From an uncultured Alphaproteobacteria bacterium (GTDB lineage: Bacteria; Pseudomonadota; Alphaproteobacteria; Methylaequorales; Methylaequoraceae): a stretch of 64,000 bases of DNA. The notes below the pieces were generated by a model that was given only the letters and a program-made list of their open reading frames with translations, was not told the DNA's origin and did not search any database. The position numbers and the translations under genes were made by a program. Where the stretch lies: NCBI GenBank assembly GCA_902522465.1, contig CABYVV010000007.1:1-64000 (forward strand), given 5' to 3'. Below are positions 18,361-26,394 of the stretch, in pieces (the first letter of the stretch is position 1; the number at the start of each line of letters is the position of its first letter).

Positions 18361-20150
18361 ATTTAATAAAAATAAAAGAACCATTGTCGTCAAATAATAG
18401 TGCTAATATTTGCATAGGAATAGATTTTGGAACAACTAATTCAGTTTGTTCAGTCAAAGTAAAAAATAAATTTAGCTTCATTAAAGACGAAAGTGGAACA
18501 AGTCTCATACCAACTTTAATTTTGTATGATAGAAAAACTAAAAAGTTTGGAAATCAAATCATTAAAAATGAAAGTTATTTTAATTCAATTTTTTCAGTAA
18601 AAAGAAATTTCACAATAGATTTTGAAAAAAAAAGATTTGAGGATGAAAACAATAATAAAATTTCTACTATCGAAGTATCAAAAGATTTTTTTATTTATTT
18701 AAAAAAATTATGTGAAAAAAATCTTAATCAGAATATTTTTGATTGTGTAATTTCTGTCCCCGCATATTTTGATGAAAAAGCAAGATCTGGAATAATGCGA
18801 GCTGCTTTTATGGCAGGTTTAAGAGTGAGAAGATTGATTAACGAACCAACAGCTGCAGCTTTTGCTTATGGACTTGAAAAAAAGAAGAAAGGTATTTTCT
18901 TTGTTTACGATCTAGGAGGGGGTACGTTTGATGTTTCATTACTAAAACTATCGGATGGTATATTTAAAGTAATTGCTACAAGTGGAGACCCAAATCTTGG
19001 AGGTGATGATTTTGATACTTTATTTGCAAAATGGTTAGTTGATAAATATTTTAGTGTCAATTTTGATGATTTAAGAGAAAAGGAAAAGTTTAAGTTAGTT
19101 AAAAAATGTAAATTATTTAAAGAAAAACTTTCAAATACACAAAATTTCAAAGAAGAACTGAAAGTAAATGATCGTTTAAAAGAAATTGAAATTAATATTG
19201 ATGACTTGAACAAATCTGTAGAAAAACTTGTAGATAGAACGATTAATATTTCGTCAGAACTACTCACCGAAGTGGATGTTCAAATAGATAAAGTAAACGG
19301 GTTTGTATTGGTAGGTGGCTCATCAAGATTAAAATGTATTTCAAAAAAAATTAAAGAAAATTTTCAGACTGATATCTTTGATGATGTAGATCCTGACCTT
19401 GTTGTTTCAAAAGGTGCAGCACTACATGGATATGAACTTTTAAATGGTTCTGCTAATGTGCTTTTAGATGTAACACCTCTTTCTCTTGGAATTGAAACTA
19501 TGGGAGGTTTAATGGAAAAAATAATATCAAGAAATACTCCAATACCTGCTATCAAGGAACAAACCTTTACCACTTATGAAAATGGACAAACTGCTATAAA
19601 ATTTACTATACTTCAAGGAGAAAGAGAAACTTCTGTTAATAATAGAAAACTAGCAGAATTTGTTTTGTCAGATATTCAACCTAAACCAGCTGGGATTCCA
19701 AGAATAAAAGTAATGTTTTCTCTTGATGCAGATGGAATCCTTTTCGTGACAGCCACAGATGAAGAAACCGGGGTTGAAAATAAGCTTTCAGTAAAAACTA
19801 ATGATGAGCTAGACTTGATTGAAATGCGAAAAATAGTGGAAAGTAGCATTAAAAATGCAAAAGATGATATACATCAAAGAATGATAATAGAGGCAAAAAT
19901 AAAAGCACAAAGTTTCTTAAATGAAATTGATTCAGTTAAAAAAGATATTGAATTACTCTGCTCAAAAAATGATATTAAAATAATAAATGATAAAGTGGCT
20001 TTGTTAAAAAAATCCATTAATAATGATGATTATGATATAATTAATCAACGAGTTGATGAACTTAACAAGGTAACAGAGCTTTTTGCTCAAAAAAGAATTG
20101 AAAAAGATTTTTCTGAAGTAGTTGGAAAAGATGTTGATGAGATTGAGTAG
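18357..20150 (+). CDS. hscA: Hsp70-type chaperone HscA
   Basis: A 597-residue specialised Hsp70 that releases clusters from IscU. The nucleotide-binding domain has GIDFGTTNSVCSV, the phosphate-2 loop YDLGGGTFDVSLL and the adenosine motif VLVGGSSRL. The substrate-binding domain has the conserved DVTPLSLGIET start. It is slightly shorter than DnaK, lacks a Gly/Met-rich tail and follows hscB, all of which point to HscA. Confidence 0.96.
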   Translation: MNLIKIKEPLSSNNSANICIGIDFGTTNSVCSVKVKNKFSFIKDESGTSLIPTLILYDRKTKKFGNQIIKNESYFNSIFSVKRNFTIDFEKKRFEDENNNKISTIEVSKDFFIYLKKLCEKNLNQNIFDCVISVPAYFDEKARSGIMRAAFMAGLRVRRLINEPTAAAFAYGLEKKKKGIFFVYDLGGGTFDVSLLKLSDGIFKVIATSGDPNLGGDDFDTLFAKWLVDKYFSVNFDDLREKEKFKLVKKCKLFKEKLSNTQNFKEELKVNDRLKEIEINIDDLNKSVEKLVDRTINISSELLTEVDVQIDKVNGFVLVGGSSRLKCISKKIKENFQTDIFDDVDPDLVVSKGAALHGYELLNGSANVLLDVTPLSLGIETMGGLMEKIISRNTPIPAIKEQTFTTYENGQTAIKFTILQGERETSVNNRKLAEFVLSDIQPKPAGIPRIKVMFSLDADGILFVTATDEETGVENKLSVKTNDELDLIEMRKIVESSIKNAKDDIHQRMIIEAKIKAQSFLNEIDSVKKDIELLCSKNDIKIINDKVALLKKSINNDDYDIINQRVDELNKVTELFAQKRIEKDFSEVVGKDVDEIE

Positions 20151-20153
20151 ATA

Positions 20154-20486
20154 ATGACGAAGATAATATTTATTGAACCAAATGGGAATGAAAAGACAAT
20201 TGAAGCTGAAAATGGGCTTTCGATCTTAGAAGTCGCTCATAACAACGGAATTGATCTTGAGGGAGCGTGTGAGGGTTCACTAGCTTGCTCTACTTGTCAT
20301 ATAATTGTTGAAAAAAGTTTCTTTGATAATCTCCCAGATCCGTCAGATGAAGAAGAGGACATGCTTGATTTAGCTTTTGGCTTAACTCATACCTCTCGAC
20401 TTGGTTGCCAAATCATAGTAGATGAAAAGCTTGAAGGTATGAAAGTTAAAATACCATCTGGGACAAGAAACATGAACGTAGAATAA
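20154..20486 (+). CDS. fdx: ISC-type [2Fe-2S] ferredoxin
   Basis: A 110-residue adrenodoxin-type ferredoxin giving electrons for cluster assembly. The cluster ligands are visible as [10 protein letters not shown] (C-x5-C-x2-C) and the later RLGCQI. It lies three bases after hscA and shares its last base region with the iscX start, the standard order in isc operons. Confidence 0.96.
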   Translation: MTKIIFIEPNGNEKTIEAENGLSILEVAHNNGIDLEGACEGSLACSTCHIIVEKSFFDNLPDPSDEEEDMLDLAFGLTHTSRLGCQIIVDEKLEGMKVKIPSGTRNMNVE

Positions 20487-20686
20487 TGAAGTTAAAATGG
20501 ACTGATACAATTGAAATAGCCATCCTTTTGGAGGAAAAATTTCCCGATAAAGATAATGTAAATTTAAGATTTACAGATCTTCACTCATGGATAATGGAGT
20601 TAGATGAGTTTGAGGATGATCCAGAAAATTCCAACGAAAAGATTCTCGAGGCTATTCAAATGGCGTGGATTGATGAAAGAGATTAA
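20486..20686 (+). CDS. iscX: Fe-S assembly protein IscX
   Basis: A 66-residue acidic protein of the IscX/YfhJ family, which binds IscS and iron and modulates cluster assembly. The typical pattern is present: W near the start, AILLEEKFPDKDN, RFTDLHSWI and the C-terminal EAIQMAWIDERD. It overlaps the fdx stop by one base and the mnmA start by 14 bases. Confidence 0.95.
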   Translation: MKLKWTDTIEIAILLEEKFPDKDNVNLRFTDLHSWIMELDEFEDDPENSNEKILEAIQMAWIDERD

Positions 20687-21827
20687 TACACTCGACTTTA
20701 TTAAAGATAATGATCTTCCCGAAGTTGGAAGCAAAATTGTTGTTGCAATGTCAGGTGGGGTTGACTCGTCAGTGACTGCAGCCTTATTAAAGAATATTGG
20801 GTATAATGTTATTGGTGTCACAATGAAATTATATGAGGGGACATCTAAAAATAATTCTAAAACATGTTGTTCAGGAATAGACATTGCAGATGCAAGGAAT
20901 GTTGCAAAGAAGTTAGGTATAAAACATTACATTATCGATTATAAGGAAAAGTTTAAGGAAAACGTAATTGATAAATTTGTAAGTAGTTATATCGAGGGTA
21001 ATACACCAATACCATGCATTTTATGTAATCAAACAGTAAAGTTTACAGACTTAATTAATTTTACAAAAGCACTTAAAATTAACATTCTGGCCACTGGTCA
21101 TTATGTCAAAAGATTTCAAAACGGTGAAGATATAAATCTTTATCAAGCTGATGACGGATTGAAGGATCAAAGTTATTTTTTATTTGCAACTACACAAGAT
21201 CAATTGAAAACATTACGATTTCCTTTGGGAAGTTTTTCTAAAAATTATATCAGAGAATTAGCTATTAAATATGGTCTTTCTAACGCCAAAAAGCCTGATA
21301 GTCAGGATATTTGCTTTATTCCAGATGGTAATTACAGAGACTTTGTTAAAAAGAAAGACAAGAATGCATTTGCTAAAGGTGATATAGTTAATCTTGAAGG
21401 AGAGATAATAGGAAAGCACCAAGGAATAATTAACTATACAATCGGTCAAAGAAAGGGTATTGGAGTTGGTGGTTTAAAAGGAAGCAAAGAACATAATCCT
21501 TTCTATGTTATAAAAATAGATAAAACAACTAACCGAATAATAGTTGGTCCAAAAAGTAAATTAAAGAAATACTCAATCTATTTAAAAGAACTAAATTTTT
21601 TTACAAAAAAACAAATAAACTATGAATTTGACGCATTAATAAAAATTCGATCTGGTCAAAGATTGATTTCTGCAAAAGTTGAACTGGATAAAGACGATGT
21701 AAAAAATGGAGTAGTTAAATTAGAAGAACCTGAGTTCGGGGTAGCTCCAGGCCAAGCTTGTGTTTTTTATAATAATTGCAAAAGAATGATAGGAGGAGGT
21801 TGGATAACCTCTAGTGACTTTAAATAA
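20673..21827 (+). CDS. mnmA: tRNA-uridine 2-thiolase MnmA
   Basis: An enzyme of about 384 residues that installs 2-thiouridine at position 34 of Lys, Glu and Gln tRNAs, using sulfur passed from IscS. The PP-loop is AMSGGVDSSVTA, the catalytic cysteines are in IPCILCN and KPDSQDICFI, and the C-terminal barrel contains IGQRKGIGVGG. The start at 20673 (MKEINTLDF) overlaps the iscX stop; an upstream ATG in frame at 20604 lies inside iscX and has no family support. Cotranscription with the sulfur donor operon fits its role. Confidence 0.95.
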   Translation: MKEINTLDFIKDNDLPEVGSKIVVAMSGGVDSSVTAALLKNIGYNVIGVTMKLYEGTSKNNSKTCCSGIDIADARNVAKKLGIKHYIIDYKEKFKENVIDKFVSSYIEGNTPIPCILCNQTVKFTDLINFTKALKINILATGHYVKRFQNGEDINLYQADDGLKDQSYFLFATTQDQLKTLRFPLGSFSKNYIRELAIKYGLSNAKKPDSQDICFIPDGNYRDFVKKKDKNAFAKGDIVNLEGEIIGKHQGIINYTIGQRKGIGVGGLKGSKEHNPFYVIKIDKTTNRIIVGPKSKLKKYSIYLKELNFFTKKQINYEFDALIKIRSGQRLISAKVELDKDDVKNGVVKLEEPEFGVAPGQACVFYNNCKRMIGGGWITSSDFK

Positions 21828-21908
21828 CTAGACTGTGATAATTTTATTTACTTTTTTTTACTAATATATATCTAGACTTTGTCAATAATTTAATTAAGAT
21901 TTATTTGG

Positions 21909-21937
21909 TTGCAACCACATTACAACAACCCTATATT
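21909..21937 (+). promoter_or_regulatory. Probable sigma-70 promoter for the cytochrome c / PQQ dehydrogenase pair
   Basis: TTGCAA (21909-21914) and TATATT (21932-21937) are separated by 17 bases in the 180-base gap upstream of the cytochrome gene. The implied leader is roughly 75 bases. Confidence 0.45.
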
Positions 21938-22020
21938 ATACATATATTTGCTTTTTTGCATTTGTACAAACCGACTTTTAAAAACATCTTTATTGTTTTA
22001 AGTCTTTGTGGAGGAAGATG

Positions 22021-22332
22021 ATGAAAGGTCTATTCTTTGGAATATTAAGTCTTTGGCTTATTATTTCTAAAGCTGCTCTAGCTGGAGACATCGAAGCAGG
22101 TAAGGCTCGTTATGCACAAAACTGCGGAAATTGTCATGGTCCGGGAGGCATGGGATTAGCAAGTTACCCTAAGATTAAAGGTAAAGAAGTTCCATATCTC
22201 GTAGACAGACTAAAAACCTACAGAGCAGGTACCAAAGTTGGACCTAATTCCGATCTTATGATTATGATGGCTCAACCATTGTCTGATGTAGAAATTGCGA
22301 ATTTAGCCGCGTATTTGAATGCGCAAAAATAA
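22021..22332 (+). CDS. Small periplasmic class I cytochrome c
   Basis: A monohaem cytochrome c of about 103 residues. A signal peptide (MKGLFFGILSLWLIISKAALAG) is followed by the haem motif CGNCH and, 60 residues on, a Met (MMAQPLSD) as likely distal ligand. The start at 22021 places GGAGG six bases upstream; a TTG at 22006 would give a longer but poorly supported protein. It lies 36 bases before a PQQ-type dehydrogenase and is the obvious candidate to accept its electrons. Codons are richer in G and C than in neighbours, suggesting strong expression. Confidence 0.9.
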   Translation: MKGLFFGILSLWLIISKAALAGDIEAGKARYAQNCGNCHGPGGMGLASYPKIKGKEVPYLVDRLKTYRAGTKVGPNSDLMIMMAQPLSDVEIANLAAYLNAQK

Positions 22333-22368
22333 TAACATTAACATTAATAAAAAAAGGGAGATTATTTA

Positions 22369-23673
22369 ATGATTAAAAAATCTAAACTTTTATCAGCAGC
22401 GGTTGTAGCTACTGCAGCCCTAATGGCTTCACCAAGTCACGCTGATACAATGAATACCCCAAATATTAGTGCAATGTCTATCATGAATGGTTTAGAAAAC
22501 CCATGGGATATGGCTTTCACTAATGGTGGTGACATGTTTGTTACAGAAAAATGTAAAGGTTTATCTGTAAAAACAAGTTCAGGTTCAGTACACGCTCTTG
22601 CTGGTATGAAAGGTTCTAAAGGTTACGCAAGTACTTTTAATGATCTTTTCTGCTCTGGTCAAGCCGGTATGATGGGAGTTGCTTTAGATCCTAATTTTAA
22701 TAAAAACAGAAGGATTTATGTTGCATCTACATCAGATAAATACCACGGTAGTGGTTGTAAAACTAACTTCGAAAAATGTGATGGAAACATCATCATGAGA
22801 ATGGAAGTTAGCAAAGACATGAAAAGCGTTTCTAACCGTGTTGATATTGTAAAAGATATACAATACAAACCATTTGAGTCTAATCACCCATTCGGTGGTC
22901 CAGGTGCTCACAATGGTAATAGGTTACGTTTCGGTCCTGAGGGCTATCTTTGGGCAACTACTGGTGACCGTCACAGAGGTGTAGTACCACAATCACCAAA
23001 ATTACTAGGTGGTAACGTACTAAGAATCGATACTGATGGTAAAGCTCATCCAGGTAACAAGCCTCCAAGAGGTTTTGACAAGCGTATGTACACATACGGA
23101 CACAGAAATGTTCAAGGTATCGACTTCCGTCCAAGTGATGGAAGAGCATTTACTGCGGAACATGGTCCATGGCAGAATGACGAAATCACTGCACTAGTTA
23201 ATGGTGGTAACGGTGGATGGGACCCTCGTCCAAATGTTGGAGGCCGTGGTGATTGTCCAGACAAATACTGTGGTTACATGCCTAATCAAAAAGAAGGTAT
23301 GCTTCCTGCAAAACGTGCTCAATTCATGCCAATGAGTGACACACGTTTCAGTGACTTAATGCCACCAGCATGGAACAACAACGGTCTATCACAAGGTACT
23401 GGTTCTGCTGCTTTCTTAAAAGGCAGTAACTGGGGTTACTGGGAAGGTAGAATGGCTGTTGGAATCATGGGTATTGGTTTCGGTGGAACACCTTCTGGTA
23501 TGAGAATTGACGTTGTTGATATTGCTAAAGATGGCCAATCAATTAAAAGCGTTATTCACATGCCAACTGGCTTAACTAAGAGATTCAGAGGACTTCGTCT
23601 TGGTCCTGATGGGGCTCTATATGCTGCAGTAGATGAAGGAGAAATCTACAAAATCACTGCAACTGCAAAGTAA
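22369..23673 (+). CDS. Soluble PQQ-dependent sugar/aldose dehydrogenase-type beta-propeller
   Basis: A 434-residue exported protein (signal peptide ending SPSHADT) of the sGDH/Asd family, a six-bladed propeller that oxidises sugars or related compounds with PQQ. Family landmarks are GLENPWDMAF, GQAGMMGVALDPNF, GPGAHNGNRLRFGPEGYLW, GHRNVQGIDF, the metal/PQQ region EHGPWQNDEI and the final RFRGLRLGPDGALY. Cysteines are unusually numerous (FCSG, GCKTNFEKC, GDCPDKYC). It is not an eight-bladed methanol dehydrogenase (no XoxF-type Cys-Cys or tryptophan-docking repeats). The ribosome binding site is AAGGGAGA. Codon use suggests high expression. The substrate is unknown. Confidence 0.85.
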   Translation: MIKKSKLLSAAVVATAALMASPSHADTMNTPNISAMSIMNGLENPWDMAFTNGGDMFVTEKCKGLSVKTSSGSVHALAGMKGSKGYASTFNDLFCSGQAGMMGVALDPNFNKNRRIYVASTSDKYHGSGCKTNFEKCDGNIIMRMEVSKDMKSVSNRVDIVKDIQYKPFESNHPFGGPGAHNGNRLRFGPEGYLWATTGDRHRGVVPQSPKLLGGNVLRIDTDGKAHPGNKPPRGFDKRMYTYGHRNVQGIDFRPSDGRAFTAEHGPWQNDEITALVNGGNGGWDPRPNVGGRGDCPDKYCGYMPNQKEGMLPAKRAQFMPMSDTRFSDLMPPAWNNNGLSQGTGSAAFLKGSNWGYWEGRMAVGIMGIGFGGTPSGMRIDVVDIAKDGQSIKSVIHMPTGLTKRFRGLRLGPDGALYAAVDEGEIYKITATAK

Positions 23674-23682
23674 GTAAATAAT

Positions 23683-23717
23683 TTACTCGCGCCTGTTCAA
23701 GGCGCGAGTAACTTTTT
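23683..23717 (+). terminator. Strong intrinsic terminator after the PQQ dehydrogenase
   Basis: A perfect 11-bp stem, TTACTCGCGCC / GGCGCGAGTAA, with a seven-base loop is followed by CTTTTTC. It is one of the most GC-rich structures in the window and closes the two-gene transcript. Confidence 0.93.
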
Positions 23718-23845
23718 CATCCGTATACAATCTCAAAGAAATTTACTGAACCCTTGAAACAGAACATTTTTTCAGTAACATTCAATTTATTATTATTAGA
23801 CCTAGATCATAATTAGATTACTCGAATAAAATTATGGTAAATTTT

Positions 23846-23922
23846 GGCGGAGTAGCTCAGGTGGTTAGAGCAGCGGAATCATAATCCGCGTGTCGGGGGT
23901 TCAAGTCCCTCCTCCGCTACCA
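23846..23922 (+). tRNA. tRNA-Met (CAU), elongator type
   Basis: 77 bases including an encoded CCA. The cloverleaf folds: acceptor GGCGGAG/CTCCGCT (one G-U at the end), D stem GCTC/GAGC, anticodon stem GCGGA/TCCGC with loop ATCATAA (anticodon CAT), T stem GGGGG/CCCTC with TTCAAGT loop. The 1-72 pair and D-loop differ from initiator tRNA, and the body matches alphaproteobacterial elongator tRNA-Met rather than tRNA-Ile2. Its 3' half is duplicated at 26318-26369. Confidence 0.95.
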
Positions 23923-23927
23923 TGAAA
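23876..23927 (+). repeat. attL-like 52-bp direct repeat (3' part of tRNA-Met)
   Basis: Identical to 26318-26369 over 52 bases, from the anticodon stem through CCA and five bases beyond. This copy completes the functional tRNA gene, as at a tRNA-targeted integration site. Confidence 0.92.
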
Positions 23928-23984
23928 CGCCTACTCACATTGACATTCCAAGATGATCTGTTTTATAACAACACTCAACAAACC

Positions 23985-24001
23985 GAGTGAGTATGAGTGA
24001 G
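23985..24001. repeat. GAGTGAG pair, possible arm-type integrase sites at left end
   Basis: Two direct GAGTGAG copies at 23985-23991 and 23995-24001; the first is embedded in ACCGAGTGAGTAT, which recurs at the right end. They start 57 bases inside the left tRNA repeat. Confidence 0.5.
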
Positions 24002-24033
24002 GGTAGGGGTTATAATATTTTGTATCTTTCTGT

Positions 24034-25512
24034 TTAATTAGATCTATAAAACTTAAGTGCAGCAATAGTATTAGGACTTTCACCGATTATTAAAATACAT
24101 ACAAGTACAAAACTAGAAATATACAAAATTGGAACAAAGAATTTAAAAAAGTCGTTAATCCTTTTAACCTTGATACTGTCATTTAAGTACCTGTAAATAT
24201 AGATTGATCCAATAGTTGGTATACTCGAGAAAAAATAAGATAAAAGTATGATTAAATCCATAATTGTAAGATAAGACAACTTTGGTAAATCTTTATCAAC
24301 TATGAACGTGTATGCAATTAGTGAAAGTAGGCAAACTATACTTACAGTAAGACGTGCCTCAATTTCTTTTGGATTTATCCAAAATACACTCCAAGAGACT
24401 AATAAAATGATAATAATAGGAAGATAAACTTTTGATAGAAAGTACATATAGTTTCTCTCAATATTTGTGATATAGGTTATTCCAACCTGATACGTATCTG
24501 CTCCTACATCCTTGACATAAAAATAATCATAACCTATTGAAATTTTCTCCCATTCCTGCATTTTTAAATTTTCAAAACCTCTTATTAGTTCCTCTATAGT
24601 GTAAGGACTAAAATATGGAAGAGTCCTGTATGTCGCACTTAGGTTATTAGAATTACTTTGAAATTTAAAAATAATTTTTTGTGAATCAAATGGGAATGAT
24701 TTGAAATCAAAATTAGATTTAAATGTTCCAATTCCATCGATTTCTTTGCGTATCTCTAAATAATCACTGCCATCATCGAAAAAATTTGGCATAAAATCCA
24801 GTTCATACAAAATCTCAGTTGAATCACCTTCTAATGAAACTTTATTTGCTATAATTATATCAGGTTCGTAAATATCTAAATCTTGGAATTTTTCTTTTTT
24901 ATATTGACAAAAATAAGTCCAATCTTCTTTCTTTAGTTTTGAATCAAATTTCTTTGCTTTTTCATAAATTCTTCTTCCTAATTTGGTTATTCTTTGGTCA
25001 TCCCAAACTAACGTATGTAAAAAACTTACTTTATATCTTGATAATTTTGAATCAATTTGATCAATTTCTCGTGTTTCAAAGTTAACTAAAACATATTGGA
25101 CATCATATTCTTTTTCTAAAAGTTGAATTTCTTGTTCGTAAAATTTTATAATAATATCTTTATTCTCTAATTCTTTTTCGATTTCATCATCGTTCAAATC
25201 TCTAACCTTTTTGTGATTTAATTCCAGTATAGTTGTATTGGGTTCTATCTGAAATTTTTCATAAACTTCTGGATGCAAAGACTCTAAAATAATATTGTTC
25301 TCTAATGTTCTTTCTAGTTTCATTTCATTTAAATCCCATTTTAAAAAAATTCCACTCATTTTTTCCTTTCTTATGTCTGGTTCATCAAGTGAAAGTTTAT
25401 AAGTTTCTTCTTTAATTAAATTATAAAGTTCTCCACATTCATCAAAATTATCTAATGAATAAACCTTACTAAAAAAAGAAAGGATTAAGGAAAACATTAA
25501 TATTCTTTTCAT
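24034..25512 (-). CDS. Pentameric ligand-gated ion channel (Cys-loop superfamily, prokaryotic) with PDZ-like N-terminal segment
   Basis: A 492-residue exported membrane protein. After a signal peptide (1-19), residues about 50-125 look like a PDZ domain (NTTILELNHKKVRDLNDDEI resembles the ILEINGKxV carboxylate-loop side). A charged linker (about 140-205) leads to a beta-rich ligand-binding domain with the Pro-loop FPFDSQ at 273. Four membrane helices follow: M1 about 358-377 with the conserved Pro, M2 about 385-405, M3 about 413-439, M4 about 455-477. SWSVFWINPKEIEAR and LPKLSYLTIMD closely resemble GLIC/ELIC (WSVFW, LPRLxYTT.ID). The two Cys-loop cysteines are absent, as in bacteria. Cation-selective gating is plausible; the ligand is unknown. 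It overlaps the upstream PrsW gene by four bases. Confidence 0.87.
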   Translation of the reverse strand: MKRILMFSLILSFFSKVYSLDNFDECGELYNLIKEETYKLSLDEPDIRKEKMSGIFLKWDLNEMKLERTLENNIILESLHPEVYEKFQIEPNTTILELNHKKVRDLNDDEIEKELENKDIIIKFYEQEIQLLEKEYDVQYVLVNFETREIDQIDSKLSRYKVSFLHTLVWDDQRITKLGRRIYEKAKKFDSKLKKEDWTYFCQYKKEKFQDLDIYEPDIIIANKVSLEGDSTEILYELDFMPNFFDDGSDYLEIRKEIDGIGTFKSNFDFKSFPFDSQKIIFKFQSNSNNLSATYRTLPYFSPYTIEELIRGFENLKMQEWEKISIGYDYFYVKDVGADTYQVGITYITNIERNYMYFLSKVYLPIIIILLVSWSVFWINPKEIEARLTVSIVCLLSLIAYTFIVDKDLPKLSYLTIMDLIILLSYFFSSIPTIGSIYIYRYLNDSIKVKRINDFFKFFVPILYISSFVLVCILIIGESPNTIAALKFYRSN

Positions 25513-26162
25513 TTATATTTCTTTTCTTTTTCTGTTAATTTTAGTTTTTGTTTTTCCTTCAACTCATTATGCAGTCTTTTAGTATTTAAAAAAATAAAAA
25601 TTAGCAATCCTATTCCTAGTAAACTGTAACTAATCAAAAAATTATATGATGCATGAATAACTATTGGAATAAAAATACTCTTTAGAAGATAGGATTTTTT
25701 TTCTGAAAAAAAGTGTAAACCAAAATAGAAACCCATTGTTATTCCACAAAATGCATGTAACGGAATTGCAGTGACAGATCTGATCATTGCAATTTCCATA
25801 GAATCATATCCCATTAAATATACATATTCATAATTTTCTAATGTAGCAAAACCTAGTGATATTAATGTTCCATAAACAATGCCATCCATTGGTTCGTTGA
25901 AATGAGATTGTTTACGGATATAAAAATATAGTGCTAAGAATTTTAAAGTTTCCTCTGTAAAACCAGCAATATAAGTAACAGAGGAGGGATCTTTATTGCT
26001 AAAAATTAACAATTGATTTAGTATGCCTGCTGGAAAAATTAGAAGAATACCAACAACAAAGGATTTGATTATCATTCCACTTGGTTCCTTAAACCTATCA
26101 CTGTAGATAATGTAACTTAGAATTATAAGCGGTGGGGCAAAAGTCATTAAAAAAATATTCAT
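25509..26162 (-). CDS. PrsW-family intramembrane metalloprotease
   Basis: A 217-residue multi-pass membrane protein of the PrsW/CPBP-like group. The putative active-site motifs are intact: EETLK at residues 70-74 (EExxK), a Glu-Asn in TLENYEYV (109-110), HAFCG at 136-140 (HxxxG) and IVIHASYNF with His 170. About seven hydrophobic helices are apparent. PrsW of Bacillus performs site-1 cleavage of the anti-sigma factor RsiW. Its stop overlaps the start of the channel gene (ATGA), so the channel is translated right after it. No sigma or anti-sigma gene is nearby, so the channel or a host protein could be the substrate (inference). Confidence 0.87.
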   Translation of the reverse strand: MNIFLMTFAPPLIILSYIIYSDRFKEPSGMIIKSFVVGILLIFPAGILNQLLIFSNKDPSSVTYIAGFTEETLKFLALYFYIRKQSHFNEPMDGIVYGTLISLGFATLENYEYVYLMGYDSMEIAMIRSVTAIPLHAFCGITMGFYFGLHFFSEKKSYLLKSIFIPIVIHASYNFLISYSLLGIGLLIFIFLNTKRLHNELKEKQKLKLTEKEKKYK

Positions 26163-26248
26163 AATAAGATAATCATAATAAGTAATTTTTTAAAATTCAA
26201 TTTAACGGTGTCTAAAACTTATTAGTAAATTAATATAAATAGAGATAT

Positions 26249-26268
26249 GAGTGAGTGTACCGAGTGAG
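26249..26268. repeat. GAGTGAG pair, possible arm-type integrase sites at right end
   Basis: Direct copies at 26249-26255 and 26262-26268; the second lies in ACCGAGTGAGTAT (26259-26271), identical to the left end. They finish 49 bases before the right tRNA repeat. Confidence 0.5.
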
Positions 26269-26317
26269 TATTTGTCATAAATGTATAGTTTACAAGGGTT
26301 TGGAGTTGTGTCACAAT

Positions 26318-26369
26318 GAATCATAATCCGCGTGTCGGGGGTTCAAGTCCCTCCTCCGCTACCATGAAA
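26318..26369 (+). repeat. attR-like 52-bp direct repeat (tRNA-Met 3' fragment)
   Basis: An exact copy of 23876-23927. The 5' half of the tRNA is missing, so this is not a functional tRNA gene but the displaced 3' end left by integration. Confidence 0.92.
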
Positions 26370-26394
26370 ATAATAACAGATGATAGGTATGTAA

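Larger units (their letters stand above)
23876..26369. mobile_element. tRNA-Met mini-island (two genes, no integrase)
   Basis: The unit is bounded by the two 52-bp tRNA-Met repeats; its period is 2442 bases. It holds one minus-strand operon, a PrsW-type protease followed by a pentameric ligand-gated channel. Short GAGTGAG repeats lie 50-57 bases inside each end. No recombinase, relaxase or phage gene is inside, so the element is either a decayed island or is mobilised by an integrase encoded elsewhere. Base composition matches the host. Confidence 0.8.

Noticed and set aside
18905-19267. A 120-residue minus-strand reading frame inside hscA
   Set aside because: Shadow of the Hsp70 gene; low-complexity Ser/Leu composition and no own ribosome site.
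22369-23673. XoxF/MxaF-type methanol dehydrogenase
   Set aside because: The protein is too short (434 residues), lacks the eight-blade tryptophan repeats, and matches the soluble sugar dehydrogenase family instead.
26318-26369. A second tRNA gene
   Set aside because: Only the 3' part from the anticodon stem is present; the acceptor 5' strand and D arm are missing, so it is an att remnant.
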